From: Streptomyces sp. WM6378
GTDB lineage: Bacteria; Actinomycetota; Actinomycetes; Streptomycetales; Streptomycetaceae
Assembly (NCBI RefSeq): GCF_001279695.1
Contig: NZ_LGDD01000296.1
Span: 41,849-105,848, forward strand
Length of the DNA stretch: 64,000 nucleotides
Direction of reading: 5' to 3'
Both the position numbers and the translations under genes were made by a program. Positions 52,781-63,855 of the stretch are shown piece after piece (positions within the stretch are counted from its first letter, which is position 1; the number at the start of each line of letters is the position of its first letter). The notes under the pieces are model-generated. The model worked only from the letters and a program-made list of their open reading frames with translations. It had not been told where the DNA came from and searched no databases.

Positions 52781-52815
52781 GGGCCCTTCGTGAGAAGTCG
52801 TTCCACGAAGGGCCC
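52781..52815 (-). terminator. Attenuator-like hairpin between precursor and lanM
   Basis: GGGCCCTTCGTG and CACGAAGGGCCC form a perfect 12-base stem with an 11-base loop, in the 58-base gap between the lanA stop and lanM start. The 3' arm contains the GAAGGG that precedes lanM, so the structure may also hide the lanM ribosome site. Such hairpins keep precursor transcript above enzyme transcript. Confidence 0.75.
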
Positions 52816-52833
52816 TGTGGTTCGCTGCGACGA

Positions 52834-53034
52834 TCAGCAACACCAGCTGCCGTGCGACCCGCTCGGGCTGGAGCAGAAGCCGTAGAGGGAGTCGCTCGAA
52901 TCGGTGAGCGCGGCTTCGGCGGCGGCACCGCCGACGTAGAGCGGACCGGCCGGGTTGAGCTGGCCGTACGCGCTTTCCGCGCCCGACAGCCAGGCGTTGA
53001 GCACGGCGCTTGCAGGAACACTGGTCTGCGGCAT
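52834..53034 (-). CDS. lanA: Lanthipeptide precursor LanA, 66 aa
   Basis: Starts at ATG 53034 with GGAGG six bases ahead. Leader ~35 residues beginning MPQTSVPASAVLNAWLSGAE and a possible double-glycine site LYVGG; the C-terminal core is Ser/Thr/Cys-rich and ends in FCSSPSGSHGSWCC. Three cysteines (one in YGFCSS, two at the very end) and about nine Ser/Thr in the last 30 residues allow three thioether rings. Immediately upstream of lanM in the same direction. I do not recognise a known lanthipeptide with this core. Confidence 0.85.
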   Translation of the reverse strand: MPQTSVPASAVLNAWLSGAESAYGQLNPAGPLYVGGAAAEAALTDSSDSLYGFCSSPSGSHGSWCC

Positions 53035-53377
53035 CTGCGGCCTCCGGACAGAGGGATCGGGACGGATCGCCCAGCCCCGAGTATGGCCATATCCGAACAC
53101 TCGTCAGACGAACAATCCAGCCAAAGTCGTTCAGTCGGAGATGCGCACGACACCTATCGGCGGGAGCCACACCACAGGCCGGATGAGGCCCGCGCAGCCG
53201 CCCGAATCACGCCGATGGCATGATCGAGCTCTCGACATGCGCGCCCGCATCACTCTTCCTCCACCGCACGACGACGCTGTGTCACAAGAAGGGTGATCGG
53301 CGCAACCAGCATCCAACACATCGGCAAAACAATTGATACCTACAGTTTCACAAAGATTTCCGCGAATAAGCCGCAGG
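53035..53377. promoter_or_regulatory. Divergent intergenic region, lanA / PAP2 gene
   Basis: 343 bases with no convincing gene between the divergent starts of lanA and the PAP2-family gene, so it must include both promoters. No paired repeats or classic operator were spotted. Confidence 0.4.
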
Positions 53378-54709
53378 ATGAAGTCCGCCCCGTGGTCTCG
53401 GCCACGCGTGATTCTGTGGGCGACGGCGGGCGTGGTGGCCCTCGGATTCCTCGTCGCACTGGAGATCGCCGCCCGCCGCTACGGCGGAGTACCGGGGCCG
53501 ATCACCAACCAGGCGCGAGAGGTGATATTCGCCCCCAAACCGGGGCCGCTGTACGGCGGTCTGGCGTTGATGATGGTGGTGCTCACCTGGCGGCAACGGC
53601 TCATCGCGGCTGGTGTGGCGATCGGCGTCGACGTCGTCTTCGTACTCGCGCGGTGGGCTTTGGACGCCGAAGTGCCCGAGGACCACTTCTTCGGCAACGG
53701 CGCGTTGTGGGCAATGCTGGGCTGCGCGGTCTTCGCCATCACGCGCCGCACGGGCCGTGAGCGCGCCCTGCTCCTGAAGGGCGTCGGCCTGGGCCTGCTC
53801 CTCGTGGCCGGCCGCAAGACCGGCGACACCTGGCTGCTCATCACGTCGAAGACCCGCCCGACCGTCCTCGACCCGTATGTAGCGACCGCCGATCACGCAC
53901 TGGGAAACCCGTCATGGCTGGCAGGCCGCATACTCAACGCCAGCGGCTCGATCGGCACCCAGACCCTCGGCCTGATCTACGCCCAGCTCGCGGTCGCAGC
54001 GATCGTCGTCGCCCTGTACCAACTGCGCAACGTGGCCGCCGAGCGCCGCTTCCCGCGCCACCACCTGGTGCGCACCTTCCTGGTGATCGGCCTTCTCGGG
54101 CCGGCCGTCTACATGATCTTCCCGGTGGTCGGACCGGTCTTCGCCTACGGCCCGGGCGCCTCCGGCACCGGCGGCGTGCAGTGGGCCGTGGCGAACCTCT
54201 GGCCGCACACACCGCCACCGGTCACCGTCCCGCACCCGGTGCCGTACGACGGGATCACCCCACGCAACTGCATGCCGAGCCTGCATACGGCGTGGGCCAC
54301 CGCGATCTTCATCCACTCCCGCAAGGGCCCCCGCCTTCTGCGCTACGCCGGGACCTTCTGGCTGATCGCCACGCTCAGCGCCACGCTGGGCTTCGGCTAC
54401 CACTACGGCGTGGACCTGGTCGCCGGCGTGGTGTTCGCGCTCACCGTCGAGGCGGCGCTGCGCACATTCGACCGCGGCTGGGACCGCTCGGGAATCCGGC
54501 TGGTCGCCTACGGCACGGCGGTCTTCGGCACGCTCCTGGTGTCGTACCGCTGGCTGCCGGTGCAGATGGCCACACATCGGTGGGTGTTCGGACCACTTGT
54601 CATCCTGTCGATGACCTCGGTCATCTACGGCTACCTACGAACGACCCGTACATGGAACCCCAAGGCCGCATCGGCGCTCCGACCGGAACCGCAACCCGAA
54701 CTGGTCTGA
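53378..54709 (+). CDS. PAP2-superfamily membrane protein
   Basis: 443 residues with about nine membrane helices. The acid-phosphatase-type signature is MPSLHTAWATAIF in the middle and YHYGVDLVAGV in the C-terminal third, as in AUR1/PAP2 lipid phosphatases and inositol-phosphoceramide-like synthases. It probably acts on a phospholipid or prenyl phosphate in the cytoplasmic membrane. ATG 53378 after GCAGG is preferred over the frame's first start at 53333. A large hairpin (54728-54781) follows. Divergent from lanA; a role in lanthipeptide resistance cannot be excluded but is not supported. Confidence 0.8.
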   Translation: MKSAPWSRPRVILWATAGVVALGFLVALEIAARRYGGVPGPITNQAREVIFAPKPGPLYGGLALMMVVLTWRQRLIAAGVAIGVDVVFVLARWALDAEVPEDHFFGNGALWAMLGCAVFAITRRTGRERALLLKGVGLGLLLVAGRKTGDTWLLITSKTRPTVLDPYVATADHALGNPSWLAGRILNASGSIGTQTLGLIYAQLAVAAIVVALYQLRNVAAERRFPRHHLVRTFLVIGLLGPAVYMIFPVVGPVFAYGPGASGTGGVQWAVANLWPHTPPPVTVPHPVPYDGITPRNCMPSLHTAWATAIFIHSRKGPRLLRYAGTFWLIATLSATLGFGYHYGVDLVAGVVFALTVEAALRTFDRGWDRSGIRLVAYGTAVFGTLLVSYRWLPVQMATHRWVFGPLVILSMTSVIYGYLRTTRTWNPKAASALRPEPQPELV

Positions 54710-54727
54710 GCCCCTGGCCCAGCAGAT

Positions 54728-54781
54728 CGCGGGCGCCCCACGCAGTACGTCACGCCGCGTACAGAGGGACGGGCGCCCGCG
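54728..54781 (+). terminator. 11-bp inverted repeat terminator
   Basis: CGCGGGCGCCC and GGGCGCCCGCG pair perfectly but enclose a 32-base loop; lies 19 bases past the PAP2 gene's stop. Confidence 0.5.
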
Positions 54782-54971
54782 GCGATTACGCACGAGTGCC
54801 AGGCGGCACGATCAGGCCAACCGGCATGGATCCGGCCGCCGTTCGCGGCGAGTTGTCCGCGAACTCTCTCAGAATTGTCCGTGATCGGTAACGGAGGCAT
54901 CCCCTGGCCGCCGCGCCTCGTCCTGCCAGGTGACCAGGGACCGGCGGGGGACTGCGCGAGATGAGGCGAAC

Positions 54972-55736
54972 ATGGCACGGCACAACGGCGGGCGGGGTTG
55001 GTACGGCAAAGTGGTCGGAGCCGCGCTCGGCGTGACGATCCTCGCCACCGGCGCCTCGGTGTGGACCGCGCAGGCGGGCACCACGGACGACTCAACCCCC
55101 AAGGCGAACGCGCCGGCCGCTGACATCAAGCCGGTCGCGGACACCATCGCGCACTCCTCGGACGCGGGAGCGCACGGCGTCAACATCACCATCGACGACG
55201 GCCCCGACCCGGTGTGGACCCCGAAAGCGCTTGACGTGCTGCGGGAGTACGGGGTGAAGGCCACGTTCTGCATGGTGGGGACGCAGGCGAAGGCCCACCC
55301 GGACCTCGTGAAGAAGGTGGTCGCGGCCGGGCACCGGCTGTGCGACCACTCGGTGTCGCACGACACCGCCATGGACAAGAAGCCCCAGAGCTACCAGTCG
55401 CAGCAGATACTCGACGCCGAACGCATGATCACCGAGGCGTCGGGAGGCGTCCGGCCGATGTACTACCGGGCGCCCGGCGGAGCCTTCACCCCGTACAGCC
55501 GCGAACTCGCCGCGTCCCGGGGCATGCGCCCGCTGGGCTGGAACGTGGACACCAAGGACTTCGAGCGCCCGGGTACGGACGTCATCGTCGCCACCGCCGA
55601 ACGGGAGCTGCACAACGGGCCGACGCTCCTCTTCCACGACGCGGGCGGTGACCGTACCCAGACCATCGAGGCCCTGCGCAAGCTCCTGCCCCGACTCAAG
55701 TCACAGGGCTACACCTTCGGCTTCCCGGTGCGCTGA
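54972..55736 (+). CDS. Secreted polysaccharide deacetylase (NodB)
   Basis: 254 residues. Signal anchor or peptide KVVGAALGVTILATGASVWTA, then the NodB fold: ITIDDGPDP (motif 1, catalytic Asp and metal Asp), HSVSHD (metal histidines), RAPGGAFTP (motif 3), WNVDTKDFERPG (motif 4) and LLFHDAGGDR (catalytic His). All five motifs are present, so it should remove acetyl groups from peptidoglycan or chitin-like glycans outside the cell. ATG 54972 follows GAGG. Convergent with the next gene. Confidence 0.9.
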   Translation: MARHNGGRGWYGKVVGAALGVTILATGASVWTAQAGTTDDSTPKANAPAADIKPVADTIAHSSDAGAHGVNITIDDGPDPVWTPKALDVLREYGVKATFCMVGTQAKAHPDLVKKVVAAGHRLCDHSVSHDTAMDKKPQSYQSQQILDAERMITEASGGVRPMYYRAPGGAFTPYSRELAASRGMRPLGWNVDTKDFERPGTDVIVATAERELHNGPTLLFHDAGGDRTQTIEALRKLLPRLKSQGYTFGFPVR

Positions 55737-55739
55737 CCC

Positions 55740-55775
55740 CCGGCTGGTCCACGGCGCTCGCTGGTCACCAGCCGG
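55740..55775. terminator. 9-bp hairpin at convergent gene ends
   Basis: CCGGCTGGT and ACCAGCCGG pair across the 28-base gap and into the stop of the PLP-enzyme gene; likely shared by both convergent genes. Confidence 0.5.
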
Positions 55776-56943
55776 TCACGCGCTTCCAGAAGTCCTGGAT
55801 CTCCGGTGCGGTGTTCGTCGTTCGGGCGCTGTCGATGACGTGGTAGCTCTGGTGCTGGGCGGCGGTGGCGCAGGCGTGGTTGGGCAGGATGCGCAGGCGG
55901 GTGCCGATGGGCAGGTCGGGCAGGCGGGCACCGTCGCGGGGGCTGAGGGTGCCGTGCTCCTGGCTGGCGGCCGTCATGACCAGCTCCGGGAGCAGGTTGC
56001 CGGCCAGGTCGGTGACCAGGCCGTAGCCCTGGTCCTGCGGCTGTACGGAGGTGCCACGGTCACGGGACATGGCCATCCAGCCGCCGTCGGTGATGACCCA
56101 TCCGTACTCGGGGCGGTGTCCGATGACGGTGACGACGACCGACAGGGCCAGGTCCTCGATGCGGCAGACGCCGATGCCGGCCATCACCAGGTCGAAGAAG
56201 ACGTAGTTCCCGGCCCGCAGTTCGGTGACGCCGGTGAGGTCGTCAGCCGCGTGGGCCGTGGGGGTGGAGCCGATGCTCACGGTGGCCACGGGCAGGCCGG
56301 CCGCACGCAGCCGCTCCGCCGCGTCGACGGCAGTGTCGCGTTCGTTCTTCGCCGCCCGTCGCAGTTCCTCTGCGGTGTAGGCGAAGTACGACTCCCCCGC
56401 GTGGGTCAGCACTCCGTCCAGACAGCTCGCGGCGTGCAGGATGCGGGCGATCTCGACGAGCTCGGGTGCGTCGGGCTTGAGGCCGCCGCGGTGACCGTCG
56501 CAGTCGATCTCGATCTGGGTGGGGATGGGAAGGGCCGCCCGGCGGGAGGCCTGGGCGACGAACTCCGCCTGCTCCGCGCTGTCCAGCAGGGTGCGCAGGG
56601 TGACTCCGCGACGCAACAGCGCGACCACGCGCGGGAGTTTGTGGGGGTCGATGCCGACGGCGTACGTGATGTCGGTGTAGCCACCGTCGGCGAACGCCTC
56701 GGCCTCGGCGAGAGTGGAGACGGTGATGGGGCAGGGAGCGCCGTGCCCCAGGAGGGCGGCCACGTCCAGACTCTTGGCCGTCTTCACATGGGGGCGCAGG
56801 CCAACTGCCAGCAACTCGGCCCGAGTTGACAGCCGTTCGATGTTGCGCCGCACCTTGTGTACGTCGACGACGGCGAAGGGGGTGTCGGGATCGGCCAGGG
56901 TCCGGGCGGTGTCGGGGCCGGGGGCGTCCGAGGGGATGTTCAC
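55765..56943 (-). CDS. D-amino acid lyase/deaminase-type PLP enzyme (DSD1/D-threonine aldolase fold)
   Basis: 392 residues with the alanine-racemase-like N-terminal barrel: TPFAVVDVHKVRRNIERL, PLP lysine in LRPHVKTAKSLDVA, then QIEIDCDGHRGGLKP and THAGESYFAY. The C-terminal part carries the metal ligands of this subfamily in LPNHACATAAQH. It should act on a D-hydroxy-amino acid (D-serine, D-threonine or 3-hydroxyaspartate), releasing ammonia or an aldehyde. GTG 56943 follows GGAGAT and overlaps by 4 bases the stop of an upstream coding relic, showing it once was the second gene of an operon. Confidence 0.85.
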   Translation of the reverse strand: MNIPSDAPGPDTARTLADPDTPFAVVDVHKVRRNIERLSTRAELLAVGLRPHVKTAKSLDVAALLGHGAPCPITVSTLAEAEAFADGGYTDITYAVGIDPHKLPRVVALLRRGVTLRTLLDSAEQAEFVAQASRRAALPIPTQIEIDCDGHRGGLKPDAPELVEIARILHAASCLDGVLTHAGESYFAYTAEELRRAAKNERDTAVDAAERLRAAGLPVATVSIGSTPTAHAADDLTGVTELRAGNYVFFDLVMAGIGVCRIEDLALSVVVTVIGHRPEYGWVITDGGWMAMSRDRGTSVQPQDQGYGLVTDLAGNLLPELVMTAASQEHGTLSPRDGARLPDLPIGTRLRILPNHACATAAQHQSYHVIDSARTTNTAPEIQDFWKRVTGW

Positions 56944-57103
56944 AGGGAGATCTCCATCTCCTTCAGGAGGGCGAGGCCCAGGCACAGGTCCTGCGGGCCG
57001 ATTCCGGAGGGGCCGAAGGGCGTTCGGATTCGGAGCCGAATCCGGAGCCGGACGCGGGTGCGGGCGCGGGCGCGGGGTCGACGGCCGAGCCTGCGGTGGT
57101 CAC
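56940..57103 (-). pseudogene. Relic of a gene upstream of the PLP enzyme
   Basis: The frame ending in TGA at 56940 reads TPFGPSGIGPQDLCLGLALL then KEMEISL, a credible protein C-terminus whose stop overlaps the PLP-enzyme GTG. A GTG at 57103 with GAGAGGG ahead opens a second short frame (TTAGSAVDPAPAPAPASG) that is out of step with it. The two are probably the ends of one gene whose body was deleted. Family not recognised. Confidence 0.4.
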
Positions 57104-57114
57104 GAAGTGCCCTC

Positions 57115-57453
57115 TCACCTGGCGTAGTTGCAGACGGTCGCCCGGGACACGCCGAGCAGGTCCGCGATGACCTGGGCCGCATCGCGCGTGTCGAAGTGCC
57201 CGTCCTCGTGCAGTTTCCGCACCAGTGCCGTCTTGTCCTGCCGCCCCAGCGACCGAGGCGTCGCACCGCGCTCCGCGGCCAGTTCCTCCACTGCCCGGCG
57301 CAGCTCGCGCACCTTGCGGTCCCGCAGGCTCTCCAGGGGCTGCTCGCGGTGCTCGATGTGGACGTGCCCTTGGCCGGGCGACCGTCGGGGAACCGGTTGG
57401 GGTAGTTCTGGATCACGCTGGGGTAGCCGGGGTCATTGACCCGATCCGCCGTC
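57115..57453 (-). pseudogene. YheO-type (PAS_6 + HTH) regulator relic
   Basis: Two recognisable parts in different frames. The right part (NDPGYPSVIQNYPNRFPDGRPAKGTS) matches the middle of the PAS_6 domain of YheO-like regulators; the left part (REQPLESLRDRKVRELRRAVE, then LGRQDKTALVRKLHEDGHFDT and IADLLGVSRATVCNYAR) is their C-terminal helix-turn-helix. The start, first half of the PAS domain and the piece between the two parts are missing. Such regulators often control D-amino acid catabolic operons, consistent with the enzyme downstream. Confidence 0.7.
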
Positions 57454-57889
57454 AGCTCTTCTTCAGCTCCTCGGCGAGCATCACGAGGATGCCGCTGGGA
57501 CCGCGCACGTACGTGAGCTTGTACACGTCCTCATAGGTCGCCACACCGCGAAGCGGACGGCACCCGTGCTTTGCGGCCGCCTCAAGGGCTTTGTCGATGT
57601 CGTCGACCGAGAAGGCGACGCGATGCATGCCGATCTCGTTGGGACGAGTGGGCTCCGACTCGATCGCTTCGGGATGGATGTACTCGAAGAGCTCCAGACG
57701 ACCGTGACCGTCCGGCGTCTGGAGCATCGCGATTTTGGCGTGATTGCCATCAAGGCCGACGGCGGTGTCGGTCCACTCACCGCTGACCGTGTCACGGCCG
57801 ACGACCGTGAGGCCGAGGTCGGTGAAAAAGGCGATCGTTGCTTCGAGGTCGCGAACGGCGATGCCGACGTTCTCAAGTTTGATGGCCAT
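57452..57889 (-). CDS. VOC-superfamily (glyoxalase-like) protein
   Basis: 145 residues with two paired betaalphabetabetabeta units: KLENVGIAVRDLEATIAFFTDLGLTVVGR in the first, and GMHRVAFSVDDIDKALEAAAKHGC in the second. Metal-ligand positions H/E appear in GRLELFEYIHPE and IGMHRVAF. Members are lyases, dioxygenases or methylmalonyl-CoA epimerases; the gene next to meaB raises the last option, but the true epimerase has a different N-terminal pattern and the link is only positional. ATG 57889; ATG 57898 is an alternative. Confidence 0.75.
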   Translation of the reverse strand: MAIKLENVGIAVRDLEATIAFFTDLGLTVVGRDTVSGEWTDTAVGLDGNHAKIAMLQTPDGHGRLELFEYIHPEAIESEPTRPNEIGMHRVAFSVDDIDKALEAAAKHGCRPLRGVATYEDVYKLTYVRGPSGILVMLAEELKKS

Positions 57890-57975
57890 GCGCCGCATGC
57901 TACCGAGCCGGGCCGATCAGGTACGGGCGGCAAGGACGCGGCCGTGTCCCAGGACGCCGGTCCGGCGTCGGCGAC

Positions 57976-58962
57976 TCAGTGGCCCTTGCCGCCGAACACC
58001 CCGAGGATGCGCTCGGCGGCGAGGGTGGCCGTCAACTCGCCGTCGCGGACCTGCTGTTCGAGGGCGGGGGCCAGCGACCGTACCCCGGGATCCGCGTGCA
58101 GCCGGCCGAGCAGTTCGTCGCGGACCATCGTCCAGGTCCAGTCGACCTGCTGCTCGCGGCGCTTCACGGCGAGCCGGCCGGTCGAGTCGAGCAGGGTGCG
58201 GTGCTGCTCGACGCGTTCCCAGACGGTGTCGAGGCCGGTCGACTCGCGGGCGCTGCAGCTCAGTACGGGCGGCGTCCAGGCCGCGTCCGCCGGGTGCATC
58301 AGGCGCAGGGCGCCCGCCAGTTCGCGGCCCGCCGCCTTGGCGTCGCGCTCGTGCGGGCCGTCCGCCTTGTTCACGGCGATCACGTCGGCCAGTTCCAGGA
58401 CGCCCTTCTTGATGCCCTGCAACTGGTCGCCGGTACGGGCGAGGGTGAGCAGCAGAAAGGTGTCGACCATGTTCGCGACCGCGGTCTCCGACTGGCCGAC
58501 GCCAACCGTCTCCACCAGGATCACGTCGTAGCCCGCCGCCTCCATCACCACGATGGACTCCCGCGTCGCCTTGGCGACCCCGCCCAGCGTGCCGGCGGTG
58601 GGTGAGGGGCGTACGAAGGCGGCCGGGTCCACGGCGAGGCGTTCCATGCGCGTCTTGTCGCCCAGGATGGAGCCGCCGGTGCGGGTCGACGACGGGTCGA
58701 CGGCCAGCACCGCGACCCGGTGCCCGAGCGAGGTCAGCATGGTGCCGAGCGCGTCGATGAACGTCGACTTGCCGACGCCGGGGACCCCGCTGATGCCCAC
58801 CCGGCGGGCCTTCCCGCTGTGCGGGAGCAGTTGGGTGAGCAGGGACTGCGCCAGGGTCCGGTGGTCGGGCCGGGTGGACTCGACGAGGGTGATGGCGCGG
58901 GCGATGTGCGCCCGCTTCCCGTCGAGTACGCCCTTCGCGTAGGTGTCGAGGTCGATTGCCAT
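57976..58962 (-). CDS. meaB: Methylmalonyl-CoA mutase chaperone GTPase MeaB
   Basis: 328 residues. Walker A GVPGVGKS (residues 59-66), AVDPSSTRTGGSILGDKTRM (switch-like G3 region), VETVGVGQSE, and VNKAD for guanine binding. MeaB gates cofactor B12 loading and protects the mutase by GTP hydrolysis. It follows mutB by 5 bases in the same direction, so it is the third gene of the mutAB operon. ATG 58962. Confidence 0.95.
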   Translation of the reverse strand: MAIDLDTYAKGVLDGKRAHIARAITLVESTRPDHRTLAQSLLTQLLPHSGKARRVGISGVPGVGKSTFIDALGTMLTSLGHRVAVLAVDPSSTRTGGSILGDKTRMERLAVDPAAFVRPSPTAGTLGGVAKATRESIVVMEAAGYDVILVETVGVGQSETAVANMVDTFLLLTLARTGDQLQGIKKGVLELADVIAVNKADGPHERDAKAAGRELAGALRLMHPADAAWTPPVLSCSARESTGLDTVWERVEQHRTLLDSTGRLAVKRREQQVDWTWTMVRDELLGRLHADPGVRSLAPALEQQVRDGELTATLAAERILGVFGGKGH

Positions 58963-58967
58963 GGGGC

Positions 58968-61141
<2,174 letters not shown>

Positions 61142-61142
<1 letters not shown>

Positions 61143-62956
61143 CAGGACACTCCCATGCGGTCGAGGGTGGCGGTGAGCAGGGCGACGGCGTCGCAGCCCG
61201 CGAACACATGGTCGTCGACACCGCTGTACTGCGTGGGCCGCCCGGCGAGGAAGACGTGCGCGGCACCGGCCGACGCGAGGGTCTCGGCAGCGGCTTCGGC
61301 CCGTTCCTCGTACAGCGCGTCGCTGGAGCAGAGGCAGGCCTCGGTGGCGCCGGAGGCCCGGAACGCTTCGGCGGTGGCGTCCCCGGTGACCGGCTCGATG
61401 CCGCCCGCCTGGAACAGGTTGGAGGCGAAGGTCGCCCGCGCGGTGTGGGCGGCGGCCGGTCCCAGGGCGGCCAGGAAGATCCGCGGCCGCGACCCGGTGG
61501 CCGCGAGGTGCGCGTCGGAGCGGGCGCGCAGCGCCTCGAACGCCTCGTCGCGCCGCACCCGGGGCAGCCCTCCGGACGGCGCCGGCGGTGCGGGAACTCG
61601 TTCGACCGGGGGCTCGGCGAGGTTGGGGAACTCGCTGACGCCGGTGATGGGTTCGCGCCGCTTGGCGAGCTTCGCGGAGCGTACGGCCCAGGTGTTCGCC
61701 AGGTCGTCGCCGATGCGGCCCGAGCGCAGCGCGGCGGCTTGGCCACCTGCCCGCTCGATCCCCTGGAAGAACTCCCAGCCCGCGTGGGCGAGCTCATCGG
61801 TGAGCCGCTCCACGTACCAGGAGCCGCCGGCCGGGTCGATCACCCGGGCCAGATGCGACTCCTCGACCAGGATCGACGAGGTGTTGCGGGCGATGCGTCG
61901 CGCGAACGCGTCCGGCAGCCCCAGCGCGTGGTCGAAGGGCAGCACGGTGACGGCGTCGGCGCCGCCCACTCCGGCGGCCAGGGTGGCGACCGTCGTCCGC
62001 AGCATGTTCACCCACGGGTCGCGCCGCGACATCATCACGGGCGAGGTGACGGCGTGCTGGAGCTGCGGCGCCGGTGCGCCGCAGACCTCGGTGACGCGCG
62101 CCCAGAGCCTGCGGGCGGCCCGCAGCTTGGCGATGGTCAGGAACTGGTCGGCGGTGGCGGCGTACCGGAACTCCAGCTGCGCGCAGGCCTGTTCGGCGGA
62201 GAGGCCCGCCTCGGTCAGCTCCCGCAGGTAGGCGACACCGGTCGCGAGCGAGCAGCCCAGCTCCTGCGCGGCGGAGCCACCGGCCTCGTGGTACGGCAGG
62301 GCGTCCACGGTCAGCGCGCGCAGCCCCGGGTACTCGTCGGCGCACTTCCGCGCGAGCCCGGCCACGGGTGCGAAGCCGAACGCCTCTCCGGTACGTGCCT
62401 CGTGGCTCAGCGGATCCGCCCCGAGGTTGCCGCGCGCCGCCTTCTTGGCGACCCCGCGCTCCTCATACAGGCGGAGCAACTCCCTTGCGGCAGGCTCGAC
62501 TTGACGCCCCGCGTCCAGGACGACGGCCGCGAGGTCGAGGTACACGCCGTCCAGGACCTGGGGCAGGCGCTCCACCGGGAACCCGCCGTCACCGGCGACG
62601 AGCCACAGCGAGGCGACCCCGTTCTCCAGGTCGGCGAGCACCGCACCGTCCGCGACCGCGGTGTGCCGCTGTCGCACGTCCCAGCCACCGGTGGTGCTCC
62701 CCTCGGCACGGCCACCCCGTACGAAGGGGGCAAAACCGGGGAAACCGGGATCGGGTACGGCATCGTCCGCCGTGTACAGGGGACGCGTACCGAGCCCGTC
62801 CTCCAACGTGGTGGACAGAGCGTCTTCGGCTGCCGCACCCGAGAGCTCCTTGCCCGACTTGCGCAGTACGCCTTCCACAAGGCGCTGCCACTGCTCATGT
62901 GTCGCATCAGGAAACTCGGCTGCCAGCGATAGCCCGTCATCAGGCAGGACCGTCAT
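61142..62956 (-). CDS. mutA: Methylmalonyl-CoA mutase small subunit
   Basis: 604 residues. Paralogous to mut[37 protein letters not shown] and [26 protein letters not shown] in barrel positions; the C-terminal domain resembles the B12 fold but lacks the DxHxxG signature, as usual. Heterodimerises with MutB. The start at 62956 begins the conserved N-terminus. First gene of the operon. Confidence 0.95.
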
Positions 62957-63264
62957 GCTCGAATGCTAGGCCAGTCCCGCAAAGGAGCAGCAGGGCCCAG
63001 GGCTGTGACCTTGCACTCTTTGGATGCCCCTTGATCGTTCGACCACTTCCCCGCTACAGCGGAGCGCCGAAGCGGACTTCGCCAGGTGATGGCCGGTGCG
63101 GAATCGGGCCCCCCGATGAGCAGAAACCAGCCCGCGCCGGAAGCCTTTGCGGCAGGCTCACCCTCAAGAGCGAGCATTGTCGGGAGTCACTCGGGTCGAG
63201 GTGAAAGTCCGTCTACTGTACGGACGCGCCGCACGCCCGTCGCGGGCGCCTGAGGAGGGATCCC
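62957..63264. promoter_or_regulatory. Divergent intergenic region, mutA / unknown gene
   Basis: 308 bases between divergent starts. It should hold promoters for both sides. No cobalamin riboswitch box was recognised despite the B12 dependence of the operon. Confidence 0.4.
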
Positions 63265-63801
63265 GTGTCATCGCCCTACGACCCGCAGTTCGCCCCCGCC
63301 GGTGATGTGGGCACAGCTCTCATGATGATCGACTCTCGGCTCAGAGGCGTCCACAACGGCAGGACCGGGACCGACTCCGAACAGCAGGCGCTGACCGACC
63401 ACTTCGCGGCGTCGCTGGACGCCGAGGGAATCGATGACGTGCTGGACGGGGTGTGCACGCTCATCTTCATGTTCATGACGTGGCTCCGCAGGACCCACGA
63501 GGAGCACGGCAAGGACGTCATCGAGTACGTGGTGCCCACCCTCGTGGCCACGATGCGCCAGATGCCCAAGAGCGTGCGCCCCGAGGCCATCCCCACCATG
63601 GCCGGCCTGGTCATCGCCGCCGGCACCGACCTGAGCCCCAACCTGTGGCGCAAGCAGTACGGGTACTGGACCGATCAGGAAATGAACTCCCTGGAAGTGA
63701 CTGCCTTCCTGCTCGCGGAGCACATCAACCGCATCGCCGCCGACCCGGACTTCGCCACCCGCCTGATCTCCCGGGCACTGTCCGGCGCGGACGAGGACTG
63801 A
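63265..63801 (+). CDS. Hypothetical helical protein, 178 aa
   Basis: GTG start with GAGGAGGGATCCC immediately ahead, an excellent ribosome site. The sequence is mostly helical (LTDHFAASLDAEGIDDVLDGVCTLIFMFMTWLRRTHEEHG), has one hydrophobic stretch but not a true membrane helix, and a conserved-looking PEAIPTMAGLVIAAGTDLSPNLWRKQYGYW. No catalytic motif or known domain was recognised. A terminator hairpin follows. Single gene, divergent from mutA. Confidence 0.7.
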   Translation: MSSPYDPQFAPAGDVGTALMMIDSRLRGVHNGRTGTDSEQQALTDHFAASLDAEGIDDVLDGVCTLIFMFMTWLRRTHEEHGKDVIEYVVPTLVATMRQMPKSVRPEAIPTMAGLVIAAGTDLSPNLWRKQYGYWTDQEMNSLEVTAFLLAEHINRIAADPDFATRLISRALSGADED

Positions 63802-63819
63802 GCCGCGACACGAAGAGAC

Positions 63820-63848
63820 GGTCCGGCCGGGATGGTCCCGGCCGGACC
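63820..63848. terminator. 13-bp bidirectional terminator
   Basis: GGTCCGGCCGGGA and TCCCGGCCGGACC pair perfectly around TGG between two convergent genes. Confidence 0.85.
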
Positions 63849-63855
63849 CGTTCTC

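Noticed and set aside
52776..53153. An N-terminal extension of LanM upstream of the ATG at 52775
   Set aside because: It would run through the precursor peptide gene and the hairpin; the length from 52775 (964 residues) is normal for the family.
57452..57889. VOC protein as methylmalonyl-CoA epimerase
   Set aside because: It lies near meaB but is not overlapping it, and the N-terminal pattern does not match the epimerase as I know it; kept as a generic VOC protein.
62957..63264. A cobalamin riboswitch upstream of mutA
   Set aside because: No B12-box or expected paired elements were found in the 308-base gap.
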